DNA of 64,000 nucleotides from Megalobrama amblycephala (Eukaryota; Chordata; Actinopteri; Cypriniformes; Xenocyprididae): contig NC_063049.1 of NCBI RefSeq assembly GCF_018812025.1, positions 33,629,947-33,693,946 on the forward strand. Reading direction: 5' to 3'. Position numbers and translations under genes: made by a program. The notes beneath the pieces were generated by a model that saw only the letters and a list, made by a program, of their open reading frames with translations, was not told the origin of the DNA and searched no databases. This document shows, in pieces, positions 23,120-35,345 of this stretch (position 1 is the stretch's first letter; every line of letters starts with the position of its first letter).

Positions 23120-23427
23120 AATATCAGACCACCACTGACCAATCAGAATTAAGTATTACAGAGAGACATGTAATGAGTGAATTTTAATGTTACACCTTGT
23201 TCAGATGAATTTTAAAGTCACATATTCATTTAATAATATGTTTAAAAAATGCTCTTTTCTTTTTGACTTTTTTCATGTATCATGCCAGATATTTCTCAAT
23301 GGACCATTTTCACATTTCGGATTTTTCAGAAGCAGAGGTGGTCATAGTTGAGTAAACTTAAATGTACATCATCAAGCCATTTATAAAAAAAAAAAAAAAA
23401 AAAAAAAAATGGTTTATTACAAACCTA

Positions 23428-23758
23428 CACAGTAAAATCCCCAGAGTTAAATCAACTCTGCTCAGAGTACATATGGTCCCTCTCTAAATAGTGTTAAAGT
23501 AACACTTAAGCAGAGTTAAAGTTATTAAGATAATTAAGCAATTAATAAAGCTGTGACTGAAGTCAGTTGTAGTTCTTGTATTTCTCTTTTCTTCAGTGAT
23601 TCTGAAGAATCACAGATTGTTAACAGCAGGTGTTCATCACTAATGCACAATCATCACTTAATTAATATTTCATTAACTTTAACTCTGCTTTAGTGTTATT
23701 AGAGAGGGACCATATGTACTCTGAGCAGAGCTGATGTAACTCTGGAGATTTTGCTGTG
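23428..23758. mobile_element. TA-flanked foldback MITE, 331 bp
   Basis: The arms are about 60 bp each: cacagtaaaatccccagag on the left and ctctggagattttgctgtg on the right, and both include agagtacatatggtccctct or its complement. TA lies on each border (23426-23427, 23759-23760). A poly-A run (23381-23409) lies just outside the left end. Confidence 0.85.
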
Positions 23759-23760
23759 TA

Positions 23761-26523
23761 AACGCATCATAACATCCTCATCAAACTCATGAGCTAATAA
23801 ATAAATTAAAAAAATGTGTTTCTTTTCTGTAAACTGTTGCATTAGATGCCTACCCTCTGTAATTAAACACAATAAAAAATGTCATATATCATGCACTTCC
23901 ACATGTCAAGTTTGTGCTGTTTGTTTTGATGGTTGTCTTTTATTTTTACTCGAACAGTAACGCCAAGTCACGAAGGCCACATCCCTTGTGTTCACCACGC
24001 TCACGCGGGGATGCTGTGTGGCATTAATTCATCTCAGGGCTGCGGCAAAAGCTGCTGATGAGAGTCAGACATTCAATTTGTTACAGCTGGACAAAAGAGA
24101 GAGAGAAAGCCCATTTTTCAGGACACCAATCACTCTAGAGTCTCTAGAAGTCTATATAAATGCACTGCAGAGCAGAGGCATGTGAATGTTTTCATTGGGT
24201 TTTATTTTTAATGATATAGAGCAGATGTTTGCATGTGAGTGTGTTCGTTTTAGAGAGGAAGAAAAAGAAAAAAAACTTCACAGAGAGATGTAAAGCTGTC
24301 CATCATAGAGTGACCACTGCAGTGCACGGGAACGTTGGCCAAATTATGCCAACAAAGCACATGATAACCAAATTATTTACAACTACAGTAACAGATGACT
24401 AAAGCATGCTTTTATTGGCTCTGTGGTGGACTCAGTGGAATGTTAAATATGATTAAACATCAAGGTGTGTTTATGTGAGCATCTGTATGGCTGTGCATGT
24501 CCAAACCATTGCTCAAACTGACATAAGCTAATGCCACCCAGAAATATCAATCACCCGATTAGCTTCAATGCTAAAAAATGATTGTCCGTTCAGCTCCACA
24601 CACCACTGGACTTGCTGTCCAAGACAGATGTCTCAGCACACACTGCACTGATGTTAGAAAAACAGTCTCAGGGTGACAGAGACAAAAGCATATTTGCTTG
24701 AATGAAAAGTGGCGCCACATTAGCTTTACACAAGTTTTGTTTTATTAAACAAAGCATGAAATCTTCTAAAAATCAGCACTATCATATGACAAATGGAAAA
24801 CAAACGCCTTGGCAGGGCTCAAAGGAGCAAACCTGCTAAGACACCAGTTTTGCATCTGTGTGAGGGAGTTTTTTTTTTACATTGCAAGCCACTGCAGAAG
24901 ATCTTTAGTCAAGTATACACACCAGCATTGGGGAAGTTACTTTGAAACGTCTGCTTTCCAAGCTATGTGTTTATCAATATTTAAGTGGCTGTAATTGATT
25001 TAATTCACTCAAAAACCCTCAGTTTTTGTTATGTATTTGACTAAATTGTAAATTATATCAAAGGTTAAACAGCAAAAAAAAAATCCTTTAAATTTGTTTT
25101 CTTACACCATTGACATTTTTTTAAGCATAAACTTTTGACAAATTTTTCAGAAAAGACAATATTGATATGTCAATTATGCTAAAACAACTAAAAAATAGAA
25201 TATACTTTGAATATACTAATTTATATAATCAAATATAAACAGATATTTATATCTTGTTGGCAAAAAAAATAGCTAGAGGAAAATCAGTTACTAATAAAAA
25301 CACAGCTTGACATTGTTTACTCTCTAACACGGATATTAATGATGCATAGTAAAATCTTAATGTCTTTCATGATTTATGAGATTTATGAGGAGGAAGGAAC
25401 TGGGATGACAAAGAAAAATTAGAAAGCGGTAGAAAAAAGGAGGAGAGGAAGAAGAGTATGCCACGTAGATGGGGGAAATGACGTTTTTATACGGACCTCC
25501 TGAGGCGTCCTATGGGAGCAAATGATAGCAAATATGCTTTGAGCTTACTAGTGCTCTGCTTAGCCAATGAAGATTCAGCAGTAAACGTGGCAGTTATTAC
25601 TGTAACCAGAGCTGATAACACATCTCCGCCATGCTTTCATATATCCATGTTTGCAAAATGACAGCCTTAAGGGATCTTATCCTCACAACGCACACCATAA
25701 TGTGACAGAATACACTGGCGGTATCGGTCGATCTGATTATTTAAGAATGAAAGTGAAGCAGCATATAACACACGTCACGGCTGCGTCTGTGTGAATGCAC
25801 AATTCTTGCTTGTCTGTTACAAACAGGTTCCTTCAGACCTGTTTCCTGTTAAAAGCTGAACTCTGCACAACAGAGAATGAAGCTAGCGAGGTCCTTAACA
25901 AGGAGAATATCAGTTTTCCTGGCTCTTATGATCTGCCATTCTAATGTTTCACTTTCAAAGCTCAGCTCATTCACCAACTTCCCACTTTTCTCCCTCATCC
26001 CGTCTCACTCCTACAGCTTTGCTTCTGAGGGGGAGCTGATAGAGACATAAAAACTAAAGCACAATAAAAACGCACCCGTCTACAAAGCACTTTATCCTCC
26101 GATGAGCTGTTTATGGTCAGGGATGTCCAGTTGAAATTTTTCTTTTTTAGGAATTCTTCTAAGGCTGCACTGAGATGCATTGAGTCTTTCTGGATAATGA
26201 GACAGGCAGACCTCAGCTTCAGTCTGGCGAAACTCAAGTTATGCAATCAGCATGGAAACCTGCACTCTTCCCATAAGAAACATTTACTGTTTCAGTGTAG
26301 CATTAAATGGATATTTCACCCAAATATGAACATTCAGTGATTATTTGCTCACCCTCATCAACCACCGTTACCATCATTCACTGAAAATCTTAACTTTTTT
26401 ACAGCTCTCAAATTCATTCAGAGCATTTTTTTCACCATGCTTCAATGATGTTCTCCTATGTCACAATTACGACTGTATTTCTCATCATTTTGATTTTATA
26501 TCTCACAATTTCTCATACTCTAT
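23761..26523. other. Intergenic sequence with one MITE fragment
   Basis: No gene was recognised. A fragment of a 'gggatagttcaccc'-type MITE lies at about 26303-26370 (ggatatttcacccaaatatg). The rest is AT-rich; 25380-26000 is somewhat less repetitive but has no distinctive motif cluster. Confidence 0.4.
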
Positions 26524-27462
26524 ACAGTACAGTCCAAAAGTTTGGAACCACTAAGATTTTTAATGTTTTTAAAAGAAGTTTCGTCTGCTCACCAAGGCTA
26601 CATTTATTTAATTAAAAATACAGTAAAAAACAGTAATATTGTGAAATATTATTACAATTTAAAATAACTGTTTTCTATTTGAATATATTTCACAAAGTAA
26701 TTTATTCCTGTGATGGCAAAGCTGAATTTTCAGCATCATTACTCCAGTCTTCAGTGTCACATGATCCTTCGGAAATCATTCTAATATGCTGATCTGCTGC
26801 TCAAGAAACATTTAATGTGAACAATTGTACAAAATATTTGTGTACAATATTTTTTTTCAGGATTATTTGATGAATAGAAAGTTCAAAAGAACAGTGTTTA
26901 TCTGAAATCTAATCTTTTGCAACATTATAAATGTCTTTACTGCCACTTTTGATTGATTTAATGCATCCTTGCTGAATAAAAGTATTCATTTCTTTAATTT
27001 CTTTAAAAAAAAATAAAAATAAAAATTCTTACTGACCCCAAACTTTTGAACGGTAGTGTATAATGCTACAGAAGCTTTGTATTTCAGATAAATGCTGTTC
27101 TTTTGAACTTTCTATTCATCAAGGAATCCTGAAAAAAAAGTACACAACTGTTTTCAACATTGAAAATAATCATAAATGTTTATTGAGCAGCAAATCAGCA
27201 TATTAGAATGATTTCTGAAGGATCATGTGACACTGAAGACTGGAGTAACGATGCTGAAAATTCAGCTTTGCATCACAGGAATAAATTACTTTGTCAAATA
27301 TATTTAAATAGTACACAGTTATTTTAAATTGTAATAATATTTCACAATATTACTGTTTTTTACTGTATTTTTAATTAAATAAATGTAGCCTTGGTGAGCA
27401 GACGAAACTTCTTTTAAAACAATAAAAATCTTAATGGTTCAAAACTTTTGGACTGTACTGTA
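26524..27462. mobile_element. Complete palindromic element of the 'aaatcagcatatta' family, 0.94 kb
   Basis: The ends are acagtacagtccaaaagttt and the mirror aaacttttggactgtactgt, nearly perfect. The arms run inward through gctcaccaaggctacattta and its complement, and meet near 27000. The unit looks like two head-to-head copies of a shorter repeat. Other, incomplete copies are at 13850, 18014, 33322, 42571 and 50301. Confidence 0.85.
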
Positions 27463-28281
27463 TATCATAAGTGCAACTTAATTTCTGTCAACTGCAACCT
27501 TATTTTTCATATTTTCTCAAATTTTTGACTCTATATCTCACAGTTTCTTACACTTTATACCATATTTATTTATATATCTTGTGTTTCTCATAATGTGACT
27601 TTATTTCTTATTTTAAACTGTATCTCACAGTTAAATTTTTTACTTTGAGAAATGGGCATCCATATGTGGTTGAGAAACTAATAACAGAATTTTTAGTTTG
27701 GGACGAACAAGCTTTTTAGAAATAGCACAACAATCTATGATTTCAAAACTGTGTGAATCATTCATTCATTTCTTGACCCACAATGCAAGAATGATATAAC
27801 AGTTCCTGTTTGTATGTGTTGTGCATGTGAGATCACCTACAGATGGTTACGCTTCATGCATATTCTGTATACACACACTGCCTCTGAGTGTGACTGCTAA
27901 ACACCAGATGAACTGCTTGATGAGTGAAAGGCGAGGAGATTTCAGCTGGAGCCATGGCCCGGTGCGTACTGATTTCATATGTTGTCCAGATCTGTGAGCT
28001 GGAGTAAGTGCCCATGGTGCAGAGGGAGGGCTATTATTCATCGATGTGGTATTTATGAGAGGAAGGAAAAGGTCTTTGATAGAGAAACTCTGCTCAACTC
28101 CTCTCTACCACATATACTCGTGTTCCTGGAACCCTCCACTCTCCTTTGCTCCCACCCAGTATCTGCATATCTCTCTAGTGTCCGGCCTTTTCCCATTCAC
28201 TCTATATTATGTTAAAAGTGACTGGGTAATATGAAGTAAAAGTGGTGTACATAAATTTAGGAAAAAGGTCAACTGACTTAC
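27463..28281. other. Intergenic sequence, nothing firm
   Basis: Contains short TTTATATCTCACA-like AT blocks and an unassigned segment at 27890-28060. No supported exon on the plus strand. Confidence 0.35.
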
Positions 28282-28376
28282 CGATCTGTGCACGTGCCAG
28301 AATTGTTGAGTCTGGTACCGACGCTGATGAGAGTCTGGTGCTGTAGCTCTGGACTACTGGTATTCTTCTGGCTTTC
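28282..28376 (-). other. Orphan exon-like segment, 95 nt
   Basis: On the minus strand a strong polypyrimidine acceptor (TTTCTGTTCTGACAG) is followed by 95 nt and then a near-consensus donor (ATCG|GTAAGTCAG). Two of three frames are open. The phase-matched one (1 + 93 + 1 nt) reads KARRIPVVQSYSTRLS and then about 15 more residues, basic and Ser-rich, with no family I recognise. No companion exon was found nearby. It could be an upstream untranslated exon of hao2 (same strand, 16 kb upstream), part of an unknown gene or lncRNA, or chance. Confidence 0.3.
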
Positions 28377-28847
28377 CTGTCAGAACAGAAACAGGAATAG
28401 CTCAAGGGCTCATAATCAATGCATACTATTTATATGACACTTTTAGAGCATGAGAGATTCAAAAAGAAAGAGAAGCAGAGATAAATTTGCACACTGAGGT
28501 TAAATTCCAAATGCCATTTGTGTTTTCATGAATGGCACTGGAGGCCTTGGCTAGTATATAGTTATTTTTTTTTATCTAAGCTGTCATATTTTCCTTGTAT
28601 TCATGCAACCAAAAAAAAAAAAAAAAAATGTTATAAATATGAGTAACTTAAATATTTTAATTTTTGTCACAGACAGAGACAGAAGACAATTTGAAATAGG
28701 CTAAATGTGAATTTAGGACAATATTTTACCAGCTAGGATAAGTTTTGCTGCTATTTTATTGAAATAATATTCTGATTCATAATATATCAGCAGAGATGTA
28801 TGTTACGGCTTTAGGGTTCTCCAAACAGCTACTAATGTCCTGTTCTC

Positions 28848-29582
28848 TTAAAGGATTAGTTCACTTTAAAGTGAAAATTACCCCATGATTTGCTCACCCT
28901 CAAGCCATCCTAGGTGTATATGACTTTCTTCTTCCTGATGAACACAATCGGATTTATATAAATAAATATCCTGATGCATCCAAGCTTTATAATGGCAGTG
29001 AACGGGGGCAACGAGTTTGAAGCTCAAGAAAATGTATCCATCCATTATAACCATACTCCACACAGCTCTGGGGGTTAATAAAGGCCTTCTGAAGCGAAGT
29101 GATGTGTAAGAAAAGTAAAATATCCACATTCCACCAGACCGCCTTCCTTATTCAACTTACGAAGAAAGTATAATGCCTCTCTCAGTTAAAAACACTTGCG
29201 CTACATCCTACGCCTACCTTATTCAACTTACAAAACTTTTTTTTTTCAGTTGAATAAAGAAGGCGGTCTGGCGGAAGCTAGACATTTTACTTTATAACTT
29301 ATTAAATATGGACATTTTTCCTACACAAATCCATTGCTTTGCTTCAGAAGGCCTTTATTAACCCCCTGGAGCCGTGTGGAGTAAGTTTATTATGAAAGGA
29401 TGCACTTTCTTGAGCTTCAAACTCTATTCACTGCCATTATAAAGCTTGGATGAATCAGGATATTTATTAATATAACTCCAACTGTGTTCATCAGAAAGAA
29501 AAAAAGTCATATACACCTAGGATGGCTTGAGGGTGAGTAAATCTTGGGGAACTTTTCATTTTAAAGTGAACTAATCCTTTAA
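28848..29582. mobile_element. TTAA foldback MITE, family 2 (copy F)
   Basis: TTAA borders lie at 28848-28851 and 29579-29582. The ends are TTAAAGGATTAGTTCACTTT and the mirror AAAGTGAACTAATCCTTTAA. The arms pair for most of the length; both carry agccatcctaggtgtatatg-type sequence or its complement, and the core has ccttattcaactta on both sides. Confidence 0.9.
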
Positions 29583-31373
29583 GGATGAGTACAGCATACT
29601 GGTGCTACATTTTTTAACAGAATTCACCCTCATACAGTTTACAAAATGAAACAATGGATGAAGACAAAGATATATGCAATAAAAATAACCTGTTTACAGT
29701 CAGCTCTGCTTTCCCATGAAGTCTATTCTCACTAGACAGCTTAAAGAAAGATCAGCAGGCCTCAGAGGTGATAACTTCATCACTCCCTGTGTCTCATCCT
29801 CCATGTCCAGCTGAGCGCTTTATGGTAAACCTTGCAAACCCATGGCATCACCCTTGAGTCTGGACAGTAAAATCTTACTGGGGCTTTTATCTGTTTTAAT
29901 GTCTTTAGATAAAAAAAAAAAAAAATGAATGCAGCAACTGTGGCTCAGCTCCACATCTGTGTGGCAGATTAGGCAGAGCAAATAGGTGCTGTGAAGTAGA
30001 TGGGCAGCAGTCTGTCCAGCATGTGTGCAGGCTTTGTGATCAAATTACAATTTCTTTGCCAAACAATAAAAGGCATATTGAACCCAATCATTTTCCTTTC
30101 CATATATGATTTTTTTTTTCTTAGTATATGATACATGTCTAGCACAAGCAGAAAGACTTACGCTAAGTGTAATTTCTGAGCCATAGCTCCAACAAACTAA
30201 ACTGAAAAAACTAATAGACCACATTTACTAATAATTTCGTACAACTTCAGTAGGCCCTAATTACCTGCGCCAAATTTCCGCCGGATTCACAACAGGCCAG
30301 TTGTAATACCAGTTCTAATGTTCATGAATCCAGATTACTCTGAAGGAACTAAACTTGTGGCCACAGCAAGTAATTTGTTTAAAACAAACTGTTAAAACAA
30401 TCTGTCCACATAAGGGTTTACCCGTACAACCACAGATTCGCTAACTTTCATACACGACTATTTGCTCTCGCGCACGCGTTCTCATCTGTGAGCATGCGCA
30501 GCAAGATTTTCTGGTGTGTTGCGTTCCCAAAACCAGAATGAATGAATGAATAAATAGTTTTTATACATAAATTGGCTTAACAAATAGATTGTTCCTCAAG
30601 CTACTAGGCTAGGTCATTTTTACTTAGGTGTGGTTTAAGTTGGTTCTAAATTTTACCATGAATTTACAATAAATTGTAGTGCATTATTAATGATCATGAT
30701 TTCTGCGGTTTTCTTTTTTTCACATGAATACACCCTAACATGCCTATGCCTACATATGCCTGGCTATTCAGAAAAAAAATACAATATATTTCACTATGGG
30801 AAATTGGGAGTTATAAGGACAGGCCTTAAGGTAGCCAATGATGTGCTGTTTTTAAGTCAAATGACATTTGAATGTCCCTCCAAAACTCTCTTTTCCACTG
30901 TCACCCTCACACCTGTTTTTTTATAGATAGTAGCATCAACAATATGATTGCAGTTATTTATTTATTTGAAGTATTGCAATATTGTTACAGAAACGGCAAT
31001 AGGAAGAGTGCAGAGTTAGCTCTTCCATGTGATGAGAGTGAGGATGAGTTGGCAAAATGATTGGGATTAAATGATAGGGATCTAGAGCTACTTATTTTTA
31101 GTTTGCATGAGTTCCAAGTATATGAATCTATCAATTTCTAAAAGAAATATGCATTAAATAGAAAAGAAAATCATAATTTTATAGAAAAACTACTTTTTTG
31201 ACCATTGTGGTACACTGTTGCCATATAGCAACATTTCCCTGAGTTGATTTGCGTGACTGAAGCTATTGTAATAAATAGGAAATAAAAACTTATTTGAAAA
31301 ACAATATTTCATGGTTGGAACATAATGCATACCACAGAGTGTTAAACTGGGCCAGGAGAATTAAAAGATTAAC
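29583..31373. other. Intergenic; one less repetitive block
   Basis: The segment 29690-29890 (gtccagctgagcgctttatg) is less AT-rich and might be conserved, but there is no direct evidence. No coding exon was identified. Confidence 0.3.
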
Positions 31374-31996
31374 CCCCAGTTTCACAGACAAGGCTTAAGA
31401 CTAATCCTACACTAAAATGCATGTTTGAGCTGTTTTAACTGAAAGCAACTTCCACTGACATATTTTAAAATATGTCAGTGCCATTGTTTTGTCTCAAGGT
31501 GCACACCAGTAATGTTTTTTTTTTTTTTTTTAAAGGAACATTTATAAAAGATACTTAAAGGTGCTCTAAGCGATGTCACATGTTTTTAGGCCAAAACATT
31601 TTTTGTCACATACAGCAAACATCTCCTCACTATCCGCTAGCTGCCTGTCCCCTGAACACACCGTAAAAAAACACGGTCTCTGTAGTCGCCACAACCTCCA
31701 AAAACAGCAACAAAAACAAACTGGTGCAGCCTGGACCACGAATCATAATAAACATGCTCCAGCCAATAACCGACAAGAATGATTTTAAATGCGCGTTCAT
31801 GACTGTTTCAGGAAGCACAGAGGGGGGGAGGAGGAGGAGGAGGAGGGAGGGTCTAGCTAGCGTCTGTTTTGTTTGACAACACTTCGAACGTCAAGAGGAA
31901 GTTATCCACCCAGGATTGCTTAGAGCACCTTTAAATGTCCTTATTGAGCTAAGGCATAATCCTAGCTTAATCTAAGCCCTGTCTCTGAAACCAGGC
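31374..31996. mobile_element. Outer MITE with CCAGTTTCACAGACAAGG ends, interrupted
   Basis: The left end ccagtttcacagacaagg pairs with a right end ending gccctgtctctgaaaccagg. The interior includes a hairpin around gacatattttaaaatatgtc. Without the inserted TTAA element (31555-31934) this would be about 240 bp. The two halves fit together at one TTAA. Confidence 0.72.
31555..31934. mobile_element. TTAA MITE, family 3, nested in the outer MITE
   Basis: Borders TTAA at 31555-31558 and 31931-31934. The ends are TTAAAGGTGCTCTAAGCGAT and the mirror, ending gcttagagcacctttaa. The interior has a GGA-rich tract at 31826-31850. It is clearly later than the element it splits. Confidence 0.85.
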
Positions 31997-33321
31997 CTAA
32001 TATTGTTAGGTTCAGAATTAAGTACAATGTGTGTTGTCAAGTCAAGTCACCTTTTTTTATATATCACTTAATACAATACAGATTGTTTCAAAGCAGTGTT
32101 ACAGTGATAACAGGAAAATGAGTTTGTTTCAAACAGTTCATTTCGACAGCAGCTCTAAAAGAAAAAAAAAAAAGTGTCATTGTTCAGCTGAAGACAGTTC
32201 AGTGTTGATTCAATTCCGTTGTAAAGATAATCAATTATTAAATTAATAATTAACTTAATAATACATAACCAATTGTTGTATGTATTTTCACTTTGCAGTT
32301 ACCATATATGGTTGCAGCCCCCAGACGTCTTTACACATCTAACTTTTGATCATTTCCCCAGCCTACCTTATGGCTCTACAAAAGGATGCTAAATTAACAG
32401 GTTTGCATGTAAATGAAGGCATTTAAATTAAATTAAGAAACAGCAGCATGACACCCCTATCTTCTCTACTGTCCCCTGCAGGACAGACTCAAAAAATGAT
32501 GAATAGAAATTGGAGAGATTGGACTTGGCATCTCATACCCTGGGAGCTCCAGAGGAGGTGGCCGAGCCCCGGGCAGTCCCGGCCAGCCATTTCAGGGTGA
32601 AGGATCGCAGAGGAAAGGAGACCTGGCAGCCCCACTTCCTCTTGGCCCGCAAGAGGCCCTAATTAGCACTACTTTCCCGATACTGCTCTTCTGCATACTC
32701 TTCTGCATACTCTTCCACTATCAGTACAGATATCTGAATGAATTATTATTCAAACAAAACTACTCTTTTTTGCAGTTTTATATGCTACATTCTTCTAATC
32801 AAATAAGGATAAAGGACTTAATGTCCTAAAGCAGACACACAGTTAAAAAAAAATGCTCTGCAATCCCCACTGCTCACATCTGATAGGCAAGTTGAGGACA
32901 GAGAAAGAAATATCAATACCAGATGATGGGAAAGAGAAAGAGGGAGGGAAATACAAAGAACGAGAGAAGGAATGATGTGAAAGAGGATGATATGACAGGC
33001 TACAAAATACACACACCCCCGCCGCCCCCCCAAAAAAAAGCCCTCAAAGGGAGATGTTTGTTTTAATGATGACAGGAGCAGGTGTCTGTCTACTACCATC
33101 CATCATTTTCTTATCTCGCTTCAGCAATCTCTGTTTTTTGTCAGCATGTCTGCAGGATCTCCGGATCCTCGCTGTGGTTTTCCCATTCCTACCTGGTCCT
33201 AATTGGCTTAGATATACGTAGGGACTTACTGGACAGATGTCTGTGAATAACAAACATGTCATGATAAGGAAGTACTGCCTTAATTACTAGCCAAAACAGT
33301 GAAGTGAAACAGTGAAAGAAT
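31996..33321. other. Intergenic with repeat fragment and two CNE-like islands
   Basis: About 32036-32225 is a degraded copy of the 'tttatttgtatagcgc' family (compare 48824). Islands at about 32510-32700 (aagaggccctaattagcact) and 33080-33245 (ggtcctaattggcttagata) are GC-richer, repeat-free and carry TAATTA/TAATTG cores. No coding exon was seen. A conserved-element reading is inference. Confidence 0.35.
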
Positions 33322-33563
33322 TCTGCTCACCAAGACTGTATTTACAGTATTTGATTAAAAATACAGTAAAACTGTAATATTGTGAAATATTATTACCACA
33401 TACAATAGCTCAAGTGTTTTCTATTTTATTAAGGCCTATTTTAAAATGTAATGTATTCCTGTGATGCAAAGCTGAATTTTCAGCATCATTACTTTTCAGT
33501 CACATGATCCTTCAGAATCATTGTAATATGCTGATTTGGTGCTCAAGAACATTTCTATTATCA

Positions 33564-33565
<2 letters not shown>
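33322..33565. repeat. Partial copy of the 26524-27462 family
   Basis: Contains ctgctcaccaagactgtatt, gtgatgcaaagctgaatttt and cacatgatccttcagaatca in family order. It ends where a TA microsatellite begins. Confidence 0.72.

Positions 33566-33650
<85 letters not shown>
33566..33650. repeat. (TA)n microsatellite
   Basis: Uninterrupted TA run of about 85 bases. The Ile-Tyr repeat frames across it are artefacts. Confidence 0.97.
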
Positions 33651-33657
<7 letters not shown>

Positions 33658-33679
33658 TTTAGGTCTTTTTTTTCAGTTA

Positions 33680-35345
33680 ATATAGTTTTTCTCAATAGAT
33701 TTGACACATTTCTCCAAACCCAGATCACTGTTCTCAAAACGGTTAATACAGTGATCTGACACTTTGTAATTGTCCTAAACGGTTTATTAGTTTTCATTCA
33801 TTTCACACAAATTGCAAATCATGTGAATCCTTTTCTCAAAACACTATGCACAAAGTTCTCAAATGTTTTCATAATAGTTAATACATCCAACCAAAACTTT
33901 AATAAATCAGGAAAAAAAGATCACAGCTTTTTTTTATTGACTTTACACAATTCCTAAACATTTATGTACCATTTGTCCAAACACAACAAACAAAACTCTG
34001 GAATTTGTCATATTATCAAATGCACATGGTATGTTTTCAATTAACCCCAAATTGATTTCTGCTTGATTAATAATACACACAACACAGGAAATTCAGTTTT
34101 CCTATCTGTTTACACATTTATCACAATTGCATTACGTAATAGGGAAAGTATACATAGAGCAAGAAAATACGCAAGAGAAGAGGGAAATAAAGAGGTGTAA
34201 GTGTAAAGGTGGTGGTGTGGGTTGAGGAAGGGGTGTAATGAGAGGGAAAGGAAGAGTGGAACATAGAGGAGAGAGAAGGAAGTAAAAAAAAAAAAAAAAG
34301 GAGGATTGGAGAAGAGCTGACTACAGTGGAGGGCATTGGTGTAGTGGAAACAGCAAGAGGAGAAATTGTAAGAAGACATGGACATAGTGAAAGTGGACAG
34401 CAGGGTGGAAGGGGAGGGAAGAGAAGTTAATTTAAAATCAGAATTACTCTAATTCAGTGTTTCTGAATCCTGGACCTGGGGAGCCCTATTTGAGGGTATG
34501 GGGGATTTTGGATTCAGCCCCCAAATTTTATTTTTTGTTTATAAGAAATTCATGATAAAATACTCTGTTTTGCATTATGTTATGTTTGAATATACATATA
34601 AACAAATTTTATAAATTTATGTAGTTTTAAAGTTGTTGAGATAATTGAAAAACTTCTGCTCTGCAATTTGTATATTCTCAAATGTCAGGGTGGCACAACT
34701 GCAAATATTTTATCATCAACTGACAAAGTAATAACCTTAAGCCTGATTCTGCAATGCAACATCCAGAGGACCCCATTAGATCATTGTGGCAGAGTGAAAA
34801 GGGTTGTAGATATCTCTCAAATACTGATAAAAACAGCTAATTTCATGTATGGGTAGATAATATATTTACAAATATTTGTTTGTACCACCTGACAAAAAAA
34901 AAAAAAAAAAAAATTAAACACTTTGAAATGTTATGTAACAACTGAAACTTGTTTAAACACATTGTTCATGACTCAAAAATATGCATTACAACAGTTTTTA
35001 AAGATTTTTAAAAAATACTGTTTTGAAGCTTTATTTGCTGAATTACCCATATAACAAAACCTGTTGGAAAAACATTACAATAAATGTGCATTTTTGTTAG
35101 TGTATTTGTATATCCATAGCTGAAAATGTCCTAAAATCAATAGACAATACGCCTGTAGTTTTGATGTTAGTATTTACTTTTAATAAATGCATTACTAAAA
35201 AAAAATGCAGTGCTTTATTTTGCAGTAAAGTTGAACCGTTCGGCATATGTAAGAGTGTATTTAGATCACTGTGTTAACTGTTTTGAGAGCAGGTACATTA
35301 CTTTGGAGAAATGAGTCAAATCGATTAAGAAAAACTAATAAAAAC
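33680..35345. mobile_element. DNA transposon remnant, 1.65 kb, with about 100-bp inverted ends
   Basis: The left block (tcaatagatttgacacattt, then tctcaaaacggttaatacag) is matched on the complementary strand by the right block (gtgttaactgttttgagagc, then tggagaaatgagtcaaatcg). The interior has no intact frame. The A/G-rich stretch 34140-34400 might be a decayed Arg/Gly-rich transposase N-terminus, but this is weak. The superfamily was not settled. Confidence 0.6.

Noticed and set aside
33561..33797. Ile-Tyr repeat reading frames over TA tracts (also 41835-42141)
   Set aside because: They are translations of (TA)n microsatellites, not genes.
34110..34385. Minus-strand 91-codon frame rich in Phe and Ser
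   Set aside because: It is the complement of an A/G-rich stretch inside a transposon remnant, with no start context or homology.
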